From the NCBI GenBank assembly GCA_902631265.1, contig CACOXX010000005.1:1-57525 (forward strand): 57,525 bases of DNA. Reading direction: 5' to 3'. Position numbers and translations under genes: made by a program. The notes under the pieces are model-generated. The model was not told the origin of the DNA. It saw only the letters and a program-made list of their open reading frames with translations, and ran no database searches. Below, piece by piece: positions 49,981-57,525 of the stretch (positions are counted from its first letter, which is position 1; each line of letters begins with the position of its first letter). The stretch comes from an uncultured Pelagibacteraceae bacterium. Lineage in GTDB: Bacteria; Pseudomonadota; Alphaproteobacteria; Pelagibacterales; Pelagibacteraceae.

Positions 49981-51165
49981 ATGAAAAAAAACAAAAAAAT
50001 TGTTTTAGCCTACTCGGGCGGGCTTGATACATCCATAATTCTAAAGTGGTTACAAGAAAATTACGATAGCGAAGTAATTGCCTATACTGCAGACATCGGT
50101 CAACAAATGGACCGAAAGAAAATTATCAAAAACGCAAAAAAACTTGGCGTTAAAAAAATAATAATTAATAATTTGAAAAATACTTTCGTTAAAGAATATG
50201 TTTTTCCAATGATTAGAGGTCACGCAATTTATGAAGGAGTTTATCTTCTTGGAACATCAATTGCTCGTCCTTTAATTGCAAAAGACCAAATTAAAGTTGC
50301 TAAAAAGTTTAAAGCCTTTGCTGTTTCGCATGGGTCAACTGGAAAAGGTAATGACCAAGTTAGATTTGAACTTGGATATCATTACTTTGGCTCAAAAATA
50401 AAAGTTATTGCTCCTTGGAGAATTTGGAAATTAAAATCAAGAACTGATTTAATTAGTTATGCCAAAAAACATAACATTCCGATTCCAAAAGATAAAAAAG
50501 GTGCACCACCTTTTTCAGTAGACGACAATTTATTTCATACATCTACTGAAGGTAAAGTTTTAGAAAATCCAAAAAATTCAGCTCCTGAATTTATTTTTCA
50601 AAGAACAACTTCACCTGAAAAGGCACCTAATAAACCCACTTATGTTTCCATTGGTTTCAAAAACAGTGATCCAGTTAGTATTAATGGAAAAAAATTAAAT
50701 CCAGGAAAACTTTTAGAAAAATTAAATCAAATCGGTGGAAAAAATGGAGTTGGAAGAGTTGATTTAGTTGAAAATAGATTTATCGGAATAAAATCAAGAG
50801 GTGTTTATGAAACGCCAGGCGGGACATTACTTTTAATCGCTCATAGAGCAATGGAGTCTGTGACACTAGATAAAGATACTATGCATAAAAAAGACTCTAT
50901 TATGCCAAGGTATGCAGAATTAATTTATAACGGTTATTGGTTCTCAAAAGAAAGATTTAAATTACAAAAAATAATAGATCTAAAAAAGAATAAGGTAAAT
51001 GGAAGTGTTAAGCTTAAACTATATAAAGGGAATGTTACAATTCAATCGAGAATGACAAAAAGCAGTGCTTACTCAATGAAAAAAGTTTCTTTTGAAGAAA
51101 ATAAAACTTTTAACAAATCCAATGTTGAAAGATTTATAAATTTCCATAAAAAAAAATTAAAGTAA
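49981..51165 (+). CDS. argG: Argininosuccinate synthase
   Basis: Joins citrulline and aspartate with ATP in arginine synthesis. 394 residues, usual length. It shows the P-loop AYSGGLDTSIILKWL (about 10-24), TADIGQQ, LLGTSIARPLIAK, SHGSTGKGNDQVRFE and KSRGVYETPGGTLL. argH is not in the window. Confidence 0.97.
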   Translation: MKKNKKIVLAYSGGLDTSIILKWLQENYDSEVIAYTADIGQQMDRKKIIKNAKKLGVKKIIINNLKNTFVKEYVFPMIRGHAIYEGVYLLGTSIARPLIAKDQIKVAKKFKAFAVSHGSTGKGNDQVRFELGYHYFGSKIKVIAPWRIWKLKSRTDLISYAKKHNIPIPKDKKGAPPFSVDDNLFHTSTEGKVLENPKNSAPEFIFQRTTSPEKAPNKPTYVSIGFKNSDPVSINGKKLNPGKLLEKLNQIGGKNGVGRVDLVENRFIGIKSRGVYETPGGTLLLIAHRAMESVTLDKDTMHKKDSIMPRYAELIYNGYWFSKERFKLQKIIDLKKNKVNGSVKLKLYKGNVTIQSRMTKSSAYSMKKVSFEENKTFNKSNVERFINFHKKKLK

Positions 51166-51169
51166 AAGT

Positions 51170-52312
51170 ATGAATTTTGAAGCATCCAGAGCGAAAGCTA
51201 TTGATAAATTAAATAATTTTATAGAAAAAAATCTTTCGGATTATTCAAGGTTGAGAAACTTTGATTTTGGACCTGATAAAAGAGATAACGTTTCGTGCTT
51301 ATCGCCCTATGTTACTCATGGGGTTCTTAATGAAATTGAAATTATTAAAAAATCGTTAGCGAAGTTTTCCTTTTCAAAAAATGAAAAGTTTATACAGGAG
51401 GTCCTTTGGAGAACTTATTGGAAAGGTTGGCTTGAATTAAGACCAAATGTATGGACCGATTATTTGGTAAGCTTAAACAGTATAAGAGAAAAATTTAAAG
51501 ATAATAAAGAATACTTAAATGCGATAGAAGGAAATACTAACATCGAATGCTTTAATGAATGGGTAAAAGAACTAAAAGAAAAAAATTATCTTCATAATCA
51601 TACGAGAATGTGGTTTGCAAGTATCTGGATATTCACATTAGATTTACCTTGGCAACTAGGTGCAGAATTTTTTATGCAACATCTTTATGATGGTGATGCT
51701 GCATCTAATACTCTTGGATGGAGATGGGTTGCTGGAGTACAAACTAAAGGAAAACATTATTTAGCAAGTGAATGGAATATTAAAAAATTTACTAATAATA
51801 GATTTAACAATATTAAATTAAATGAAAACGCAACACCAAAAGTTTCTGAAAAAACATACTCAATTGTAAAACAAAATTTTGCTAATTCTCAAGATATTGA
51901 TCAAAATAATTTATTAGTTTTTGAAAATAACTTATCTTTTGAAACAACCGATTTTAAAGATTTTAAATTTAAAAAGATTTACTTGATATCAAACAAAAAT
52001 GAAAACAGATCCATTAAACTAAGTGAGAAAGTAATTGAATTTAAGTCTCATTTAATTAAAGACCAAGAACAAAGAATAAAAAATCAGTCAATTGAATGTG
52101 AGATTAAAGATATAAGTGAGGTCAAAAATATAGGTGAAAGTATTGTTTGTTTATATCCCACTGTTGGTGAAAATTTGGATTATCTAAATTCAAATAACAT
52201 TAAACTTAATTTTTTATACAGAAAATTAGATCAGTTTTCTTGGCAATATTGTAATAAAGGTTTTTTTAATTTTAAAAATTATATCCCAAAAATAATTACA
52301 ATGTTTACTTAG
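51170..52312 (+). CDS. Photolyase/cryptochrome-like flavoprotein lacking the N-terminal antenna domain
   Basis: 380 residues. The N-terminal part (about 1-215) is the FAD-binding domain of photolyases: [47 protein letters not shown] and [20 protein letters not shown] normal photolyase begins with a Rossmann-like antenna domain of about 200 residues; here the FAD domain starts at residue 1. The C-terminal part (about 225-380) has an alternating strand-helix pattern ([31 protein letters not shown]) that may be a divergent or permuted antenna domain. It is tail-to-tail with a DUF2256 gene, overlapping it by eight bases. Whether it repairs DNA or signals light is not evident. Confidence 0.85.
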   Translation: MNFEASRAKAIDKLNNFIEKNLSDYSRLRNFDFGPDKRDNVSCLSPYVTHGVLNEIEIIKKSLAKFSFSKNEKFIQEVLWRTYWKGWLELRPNVWTDYLVSLNSIREKFKDNKEYLNAIEGNTNIECFNEWVKELKEKNYLHNHTRMWFASIWIFTLDLPWQLGAEFFMQHLYDGDAASNTLGWRWVAGVQTKGKHYLASEWNIKKFTNNRFNNIKLNENATPKVSEKTYSIVKQNFANSQDIDQNNLLVFENNLSFETTDFKDFKFKKIYLISNKNENRSIKLSEKVIEFKSHLIKDQEQRIKNQSIECEIKDISEVKNIGESIVCLYPTVGENLDYLNSNNIKLNFLYRKLDQFSWQYCNKGFFNFKNYIPKIITMFT

Positions 52313-52430
52313 ACGAACATCTTTTTGAGCAATATTTAACTTTATCCCAATTTAATCTCCATTTTTTTCTCCATTTAAATGGTCTTTGACAAACTGGACA
52401 AATTTTAGTTGGAAGGTTTTGTTTCTTCAT
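52305..52430 (-). CDS. DUF2256 zinc-finger-like miniprotein, 41 residues
   Basis: Read from ATG 52428-52430 to TAA 52305-52307. The protein starts [18 protein letters not shown] and continues with [14 protein letters not shown] and SKRCSSK. The cysteine pattern CPVC plus C-x3-C and the WRKKW block match the DUF2256 family as I remember it, a tiny likely zinc-binding protein often found near photolyase-like genes. It overlaps the photolyase-like gene by eight bases at its end and the DUF393 gene by 26 at its start, so it is easily missed. Function unknown. Confidence 0.85.
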   Translation of the reverse strand: MKKQNLPTKICPVCQRPFKWRKKWRLNWDKVKYCSKRCSSK

Positions 52431-52776
52431 TAAGTTGATGTTTGTTTTTCAAAAAAAGAAAGTAAGCAACAAATTCATAAAGGTAATGAAATAATATAAA
52501 TAAGGGTTTGAAACTAAATATTTTTGCTAAAAAATTGTATTTTGGAATTTTAGACCAAATAATTATAAATGCTTTTGCACCACCTATAACTTTTCCATTT
52601 TCAATGACATGTAATCTTCTTAATAATTCCGCTGATGATTTTGAAGTTAGATTTATTGCATCTTGATTGTTTGTAATATCAACCCATTCCATATTATCAT
52701 CTGCGTGTTTTTTATAATGGTCAATTTCCATTTTGCAAATATTGCATGAATTGTTAAAAAAAACCTTTATCTTCAT
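52405..52776 (-). CDS. DUF393 (DCC family) thiol-disulfide-type protein
   Basis: 123 residues. The N-terminal [18 protein letters not shown] gives a thioredoxin-like C-x2-C (Cys11, Cys14). Residues about 88-110 form a hydrophobic helix, as in other members. The usual YDG-x-C-x2-C reads NNS-C-x2-C here. The family is of unknown function and frequently accompanies photolyase-like genes. It overlaps the membrane-protein gene by one base. Confidence 0.85.
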   Translation of the reverse strand: MKIKVFFNNSCNICKMEIDHYKKHADDNMEWVDITNNQDAINLTSKSSAELLRRLHVIENGKVIGGAKAFIIIWSKIPKYNFLAKIFSFKPLFILFHYLYEFVAYFLFLKNKHQLNEETKPSN

Positions 52777-54005
52777 TAAAATTTATCTCTAATAAAATAC
52801 TTATAAAATTTATAAGGAGTAGCATAAATAGGTTTTGACGCCACATCATCAACCATAACAACTTTAGGGTTCCAGCTAAACGCAAAGAAGAAAAAAACTA
52901 TTATAAAAATTTTTTTGGGCACTTTCGAAATATAATTTGCTTGAACATTTTGTTTGGAAAGTTCAATAAAATTTTCTTTTATTAAATATAAAAATGCTAG
53001 TAAGTAAAAGGTATAGCTTATATGCACTACTCTCGCCCAATCATACATAACTAAATATAAAATTGTACTTGGTAAAAATGCTAAAAAAAAGGGAAAAAAA
53101 AGATTTTTGAATTTTGAGATAAACAATACCTGTTTATTATTATTAACTCTCGAAAAAATGGAGAGCAAATAAAGTGGAAAAAATCCAACTATAATTATAA
53201 TTAAATATCTTATAGCATAAATTAATTTAAATTTTTCTAAAAACATTCTAAAAAGCTCAGAAAAAGAGTTTGCGGATTGTTGTCCCACGAAACCACATGA
53301 CATATAACATGACTCACCAAATTCTTTTTTAAGAAAATCTCGCATTACATTATAATTTTCTACTGGAAAAGGATTAAGATAAATCTGTATTGCTATTAAA
53401 ATTGATATTAAAAAACTTAATAAAATATAGTAAAATTTCTTATCTAAATTCTTTATTTCAAAAACAAATAGATCAACTAAAAAAATAAAACTGAAAAACA
53501 GAAATACGGGTTCCCATATTAAAACACTTATTGGGAATAATATTAGTTTATAAATAAATTGAACTTTAAAACTTTTTATATCAAATAATAAGTAAGATAA
53601 AAAAATCATAAAAATTATTAACTCTTTTCGTCCCAAAACTTCTATTTCTGCAACAGGATATAAAATAAAAATTGGGGAAAAAATCGCTAGAACTATTAAT
53701 CTATTTTTAAATAAATCTTTACAAAATAAATAAACTAAAAAATAATAGCTTATGAAAAAAAATAATTGAAAAATTAAAATCGAATCTCTTAATTTTAACG
53801 ACGCCATAGTAGAAAAATTTGTTATTAATTCCCCGATTAATCCCCTTCGAACAAAACCTCCTTCATAGTTTATAAGCCAATCTGAAAGACTAGAATCGTT
53901 TCCAACATTATGTTTTGAATAAAGAAAAAATGCTCCAAAAAAAATGAGTGTATAGACATAAATTTGAAAATAACCTGACCAACTTTTTTTTAAATTCTCA
54001 CTCAT
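52776..54005 (-). CDS. Polytopic membrane protein, possible GT-C-type glycosyltransferase
   Basis: I do not recognise a named family with certainty. 409 residues, about ten membrane helices, and an N-terminal extracytoplasmic loop with SDWLINYEGGFVRRGLIGEL (about 40-59), a motif I associate with uncharacterised membrane proteins near glycosyltransferase genes. The next gene upstream, one base away, is a GT2 glycosyltransferase that could supply a lipid-linked sugar, so a GT-C or polymerase-like role is plausible (inference). The region is very AT-rich. Confidence 0.6.
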   Translation of the reverse strand: MSENLKKSWSGYFQIYVYTLIFFGAFFLYSKHNVGNDSSLSDWLINYEGGFVRRGLIGELITNFSTMASLKLRDSILIFQLFFFISYYFLVYLFCKDLFKNRLIVLAIFSPIFILYPVAEIEVLGRKELIIFMIFLSYLLFDIKSFKVQFIYKLILFPISVLIWEPVFLFFSFIFLVDLFVFEIKNLDKKFYYILLSFLISILIAIQIYLNPFPVENYNVMRDFLKKEFGESCYMSCGFVGQQSANSFSELFRMFLEKFKLIYAIRYLIIIIVGFFPLYLLSIFSRVNNNKQVLFISKFKNLFFPFFLAFLPSTILYLVMYDWARVVHISYTFYLLAFLYLIKENFIELSKQNVQANYISKVPKKIFIIVFFFFAFSWNPKVVMVDDVASKPIYATPYKFYKYFIRDKF

Positions 54006-54006
54006 C

Positions 54007-54714
54007 TTAATTTATTAAGAGATCAATCTTTACTCTCAATAGTCCTATAAAATTAATTAGTGCAATTTTTGGAAGTCTCCAAACATGAAAGATTTGAGTA
54101 TCACCATATTTTCTTTTTTTATGTTTAATTCCTATTTCTAATATTTTGTAACCCTTGTAAATTGCTCGTGCATTGTATTCCCAAAAAAAACCCTCTGGCA
54201 TAGATGGAGTAAAATTTTGAAGAGATTTGTAAACATCCTTACGTATTAAAGAAAAAGCAAAACTTGGGTCCTTTAATTTAACTTTAAAAAAAAAACCATA
54301 AACTAATCTAGCGAAATCTGAAAAAAATTTCCTATATAAGAAATCTTTTCTTTCAATTCTATATCCAACAACTACATCGGCTTTTTTTCTTGCATTCCAG
54401 AACTTAAAAATTTGTCTTGGATCACATTGACCATCGGAGTCCATTATTAACAAATAATCAGCTGTAGCTTTTTTGATTCCTGACATTACTGCTGTCGAGT
54501 AACCTTGTTTTTCTCTTTTAGATAAAATGTGAACTTTAAATTTTTTTTTCAATCTTTTTAAAATTTCTAAAGTATTATCGGAACTTCCATCTTCACAAAT
54601 CAAAAAAGAAAACTTAATTTTTTTTTTTAAAATGTTATTGACTTTTGTTATGTGATTTTTAATATTTTTGCCCTCATTATGAGCAGGCATTAAAATTTGC
54701 AAAGAATTAGGCAT
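54007..54714 (-). CDS. Family 2 glycosyltransferase (dolichyl-phosphate-mannose synthase-like)
   Basis: 235 residues, GT-A fold, no clear membrane helix. It shows the start LQILMPAHNEGKNIKNHI, CEDGSSDNTLEIL, the metal-binding LIMDSDGQCDP (about 90-100) and a C-terminal FFWEYNARAIYKGYKI. It likely transfers a sugar from a nucleotide donor to a lipid phosphate or envelope polysaccharide. It is the gene before the polytopic membrane protein, forming a probable two-gene unit. Confidence 0.88.
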   Translation of the reverse strand: MPNSLQILMPAHNEGKNIKNHITKVNNILKKKIKFSFLICEDGSSDNTLEILKRLKKKFKVHILSKREKQGYSTAVMSGIKKATADYLLIMDSDGQCDPRQIFKFWNARKKADVVVGYRIERKDFLYRKFFSDFARLVYGFFFKVKLKDPSFAFSLIRKDVYKSLQNFTPSMPEGFFWEYNARAIYKGYKILEIGIKHKKRKYGDTQIFHVWRLPKIALINFIGLLRVKIDLLIN

Positions 54715-54741
54715 TTTTAGTTTTTGTACACTATTATGATT

Positions 54742-56700
54742 TTAAAAAGTATTTTTTTTAATGAAATTGTCTGCCTCTTTTAAGATCAGTTTCTTTCTAA
54801 CTGGGTTCATTTTATCATAAATTCTTACCATCATTGATAATCGAGGATTTTTTAAAAAGAATTTTCTATTTTTATTGATAAATCTCCAATAAAGACCGTC
54901 CATAATATTGCACCAATCTCCTTTTTTAAAATCCATCATTTTTAAAAAATAACTTGAGCCACAAATATATGGTTTAGTTGCAAATATTCCACCATCGCTG
55001 AACAGCCCCATACCGTAAACATTTGGAGACATTACCCAATCAGACGAATCAACAAACATTTCCATAAACCATCTATAAACATAAATTGGTTTAATCTCAC
55101 AAAGATTCATTATGTTAGATAAAATCATTAGTCTTTCTATGTGGTGAGACCAACCATGATCGTTAGCATTTTTAATTGCATAGTCCAACGGTGGTAAACC
55201 AGTGTTTCCATCATACCATGAAGTTTTCATCTTTCTGAAATGCTTAAAGAAGTTTCCATTTTCCAATTTCGAGTCGAAATTTTGATAAATTCCTCTCATA
55301 AATTCACGCCAGCCAATTACCTGTCTAATATAACCTTCCAAAGAATTAATTCTTATTTTTTTCTTTTTGTGACTAGATAAAATTCTTTCTAATACTATTT
55401 CAGGTGTAATTATTCCTAGATTTAAATATGGACTAAGCGCACTATGGAATAATATATTATTACTTTGATCAACAGCATCTTCGAAGTCTCCAAATAAATT
55501 TGATTTTTCTTTAATGAAAAAATCTAATAGTCTCATCACATCTTTGAATTCTGTTGCAAACCAGAAACTTTTTGTTGAACCAGGATGATTCGAAAAATTT
55601 TTTTCAATTACCGCTTTCAGATTTTTTGTGTGAGAAGTTTCATTTATTTTTGGAAAGGTTGGTATTTTAATACCTTTGGGAAGTTTTTTTCTATTATCTT
55701 CATCAAAACTCCATTTGCCCCCAACTGGATCTTCACCATTCATTAAAACATTCATTTTTTTTCTTGTTTCTTTATAAAATACTGCCATGAATGGCTTTTT
55801 TGATTTAGATAAATATTTTTTAAAATCATCCCTTGAATTCAAAAACATTGGGGTTTTAACTAAATTAAATTTTATTTTATTTTTTTTAATAAAATCCAAA
55901 ATTTTTTTCTCAAAAGGTTTATCCTCAATTTCAAAAAAAGAAATTTCTTTTATCTTATTTTTTTTAATAACTTTTTGTAATTTTGTTATATAGTCATTTT
56001 TGAAATCTGAGTTGTCAATTTTAGAGTAGATTACTTTAAACAATTTACCAATTGTATGATCAGTAAAAAATTCTGAGACAAATCCAATTTTAATTCTTTC
56101 GCCCAATTTTTGATTTATTAAAACTTTGTGATTGAGAGGTTCATAAATTTTTTTAAGAGCTTTAACCATCTTTTTATTTATTTCTAAATTATCTTTATCA
56201 GTGTAGGTAATTTCAAATAATGGTGGGGATATTATTTGATCATTATCATAATTTAAATTTTTATTAGAGCTTATAATTTCATCTAAACCCTGATTAATTT
56301 TTTTCCTGTAAATATCAATCTCTTCCTTGTTTTTAGCGACCAAAGGAGAAAGCAATTTTTTTTGTAATTCCCATTTTTCATTTATCAAATTATTTTTTAA
56401 TCCCTCATTAATTATTTCTACCATCTCTACAATTTTATCTTGATTTTTTAAAACACTTGCGAGAAATTGATAAGCAAATGGTTCATCAGGTTTGATTTTT
56501 AAAATCTTTTTAATACATTCTTCTGCTTTTTGAAAATTTCCAGAAAAAGCATAGGAGTGGCTTAAATTACGGAGTATGGACAAATTATCAGGATAGTCTT
56601 TTAAAAGTTTTTCAAATAATTGAGAGGATTTTCCAAATTCTTTTTTTTGAAGATGACTATATGCTCTTTTAAAAAGCTCATCTGCTAAATATTTATTCAC
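54742..56700 (-). CDS. Chimeric protein: TPR/SPINDLY-like N-terminus joined to a photolyase-related (DPRP/PhrB-like) part
   Basis: 652 residues. Residues about 10-110 are TPR repeats. About 158-233 look like the start of a GT41/SPINDLY domain (ERIKIGFVSEFFTDHTIGKL at 201-220). From about 235 onward it is photolyase-related: FYKETRKKMNVLM, EDPVGGKWSFDEDNRKKLP, LFHSALSPYLNLGIITP, VIGWREFMRGIY, HHIERLMILSN, DWVMSPNVYGMG and GGIFATKPYICGSSY, ending with CNIMDGLYWRF. The DPRP N-terminal 90 or so residues are absent. Of the four Fe-S cysteines of PhrB-type enzymes, Cys534 and Cys597 have plausible counterparts, but the central C-x2-C is replaced by a shortened DFKKGDW. Function is therefore uncertain. 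Confidence 0.8.
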   Translation of the reverse strand: MNKYLADELFKRAYSHLQKKEFGKSSQLFEKLLKDYPDNLSILRNLSHSYAFSGNFQKAEECIKKILKIKPDEPFAYQFLASVLKNQDKIVEMVEIINEGLKNNLINEKWELQKKLLSPLVAKNKEEIDIYRKKINQGLDEIISSNKNLNYDNDQIISPPLFEITYTDKDNLEINKKMVKALKKIYEPLNHKVLINQKLGERIKIGFVSEFFTDHTIGKLFKVIYSKIDNSDFKNDYITKLQKVIKKNKIKEISFFEIEDKPFEKKILDFIKKNKIKFNLVKTPMFLNSRDDFKKYLSKSKKPFMAVFYKETRKKMNVLMNGEDPVGGKWSFDEDNRKKLPKGIKIPTFPKINETSHTKNLKAVIEKNFSNHPGSTKSFWFATEFKDVMRLLDFFIKEKSNLFGDFEDAVDQSNNILFHSALSPYLNLGIITPEIVLERILSSHKKKKIRINSLEGYIRQVIGWREFMRGIYQNFDSKLENGNFFKHFRKMKTSWYDGNTGLPPLDYAIKNANDHGWSHHIERLMILSNIMNLCEIKPIYVYRWFMEMFVDSSDWVMSPNVYGMGLFSDGGIFATKPYICGSSYFLKMMDFKKGDWCNIMDGLYWRFINKNRKFFLKNPRLSMMVRIYDKMNPVRKKLILKEADNFIKKNTF

Positions 56701-56753
56701 AATTCAAGAAGAATATATCATTTTATCAAAAATGGTATTTTAATAATCAATGA

Positions 56754-57470
56754 TCAAGTCAATTTTGATCTTCCACCATCAACGCCAATTATTTGACCTG
56801 TTATCCAAGAACTTTCATCAGTTAATAAAAACTTTGCCATAGCCGCTGCATCTTTACCTTCACCTATCCTTTTCATGGGGTGTGCTTTAGCTATACCTTC
56901 AGCAATTAATTTATTCTTAAGCATTGGTTCAGCAATTTTTGAATTAGTCAAACTAGGTGCTATACAATTTACTCTGATGTTTGGAGCAAATTCGGCTGCT
57001 AAAGAAACAGTCAATCCTTCCAAAGCTCCTTTTACAGAAGCGATAATGCTGTGGTTTGTAAATCCTCTTCTGACTGCAACAGTTGAAAAAATTACAACAG
57101 AGCCTTTATTCTTTTTTAAACTTTCTTGAAAGTTTTTAATTGTTTCTACAATTGGGTAAAAATTTAAATCAAAACATTTTTGGAAGTCATCTTTTTTTAC
57201 CATTCTTAATGGCTTTAGGTCTATAGAGCCTACACAGTATGCAATTCCTTTTATTTCATCATTAGCAAACTCGTTTTTTAAGTTTTCAATTTTTGCATTG
57301 TCAAGAACATCCACTACAGAATATTTGAAACCAGTTTCAGATGAAATGTTTTTTAAACTTTCTTCATTTCTTCCAATAAGTTGAACATCTTCATTATTTT
57401 GGGCCATCATTTTAGATAAATTTGAGCCGATAGAACCTGTCGCACCAAAAATTAAATATTTTCCTGACAT
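56754..57470 (-). CDS. Short-chain dehydrogenase/reductase-like protein lacking the catalytic Tyr
   Basis: 238 residues, Rossmann fold. It shows the GATGSIGSNLSK nucleotide motif (9-20), VVDVLDNA, VIFSTVAV with Ser129, then Lys147 in SVKGALEGLTVSLAAEFAP and RVNCIAPSLTNS, and the C-terminal SSWITGQIIGVDGG. In classical SDRs Lys is preceded four residues earlier by the catalytic Tyr (YxxxK); here that position is Ile143. NAD(P) binding looks intact. It stands 53 bases upstream of the chimeric gene in the same direction and is divergent from the gene at the right edge. Confidence 0.88.
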   Translation of the reverse strand: MSGKYLIFGATGSIGSNLSKMMAQNNEDVQLIGRNEESLKNISSETGFKYSVVDVLDNAKIENLKNEFANDEIKGIAYCVGSIDLKPLRMVKKDDFQKCFDLNFYPIVETIKNFQESLKKNKGSVVIFSTVAVRRGFTNHSIIASVKGALEGLTVSLAAEFAPNIRVNCIAPSLTNSKIAEPMLKNKLIAEGIAKAHPMKRIGEGKDAAAMAKFLLTDESSWITGQIIGVDGGRSKLT

Positions 57471-57498
57471 ATCTTATAATAGTATTTATAAATAAATT

Positions 57499-57525
57499 AT
57501 GAAATTGTTTATTACACTTGGAAAT
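57499..57525 (+). CDS. Start of a divergent gene (9 codons, cut by window edge)
   Basis: ATG at 57499-57501 opens a frame reading MKLFITLGN up to the edge. It is divergent from the SDR gene, with 28 bases between. The beginning of photolyase-related (DPRP) proteins typically has a strand followed by LGDQL; ITLGN would fit that, but nine residues cannot establish it. Confidence 0.4.

Overview
The window looks like a piece of a SAR11 (Pelagibacterales, Alphaproteobacteria) genome. By eye it is about 30% G+C. Genes abut or overlap by 1-8 bases almost everywhere, and no gene-free stretch exceeds about 165 bases. It carries a DMSP-demethylase gene set, an alphaproteobacterial DUF2794 gene and a G+C-rich structured leader in front of ffh; a structured RNA at that position was reported in a published search of Candidatus Pelagibacter ubique. 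I see no rRNA, tRNA, CRISPR array, insertion sequence or phage gene.

Layout. (1) 1-28.4 kb is one long co-oriented block on the minus strand. Read in transcription order it holds ffh, rpsP, trmD, rplS (SRP and ribosome maturation); leuC, leuD, leuB; a DMSP module (DmdC-like, DmdB-like, an alpha/beta hydrolase, DmdA); asd; succinate dehydrogenase sdhCDAB; mmsA; mdh; sucCD; sucAB; lpd; priA; and the start of atpH. DMSP-derived and valine-derived carbon therefore sits next to a nearly continuous set of oxidative TCA genes. (2) 28.4-30.3 kb carries dapF and ftsY on the plus strand, divergent from ffh, so both protein parts of the SRP pathway flank one bidirectional promoter region. (3) 30.3-41.5 kb on the minus strand is a nutrient module: a membrane hydrolase, an EamA exporter, a small membrane protein, an amidase, a complete TRAP transporter with a strong terminator between the binding protein and the permeases, a D-2-hydroxyacid dehydrogenase, a GlcD-type oxidase, an aminotransferase and an LldD-type oxidase. 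(4) 41.5-46.7 kb has a PagL-like lipid A deacylase, then ccmH, G, F, E, D, C (cytochrome c maturation without ccmA, ccmB or ccmI) and hspQ. (5) 46.7-52.3 kb is mixed housekeeping: yciB, DUF2794, Bax-inhibitor-1 family, aldo/keto reductase, IalB-like protein, argG and a photolyase-like flavoprotein. (6) 52.3-57.5 kb is accessory, visibly more AT-rich and of surface/light type: a 41-residue DUF2256 gene, a DUF393 protein, a multi-spanning membrane protein, a GT2 glycosyltransferase, a chimeric TPR-photolyase gene, a short-chain dehydrogenase without its catalytic tyrosine, and the first codons of a divergent gene.

Most unusual points. The gene at 54742-56700 joins the N-terminal part of a SPINDLY/GT41-type TPR protein to the C-terminal four fifths of a photolyase-related protein whose Fe-S CxxC is missing. 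The gene that begins at the right edge may hold the reciprocal fragment, which would imply an inversion. Complex II has lost both expected heme b ligands, one in SdhC and one in SdhD, while its quinone-site residues remain. An alpha/beta hydrolase is translationally coupled inside the DMSP operon, where a DmdD-type thioesterase step would be needed. The ffh leader folds into several hairpins, and its closing helix would bury the ffh ribosome-binding site.
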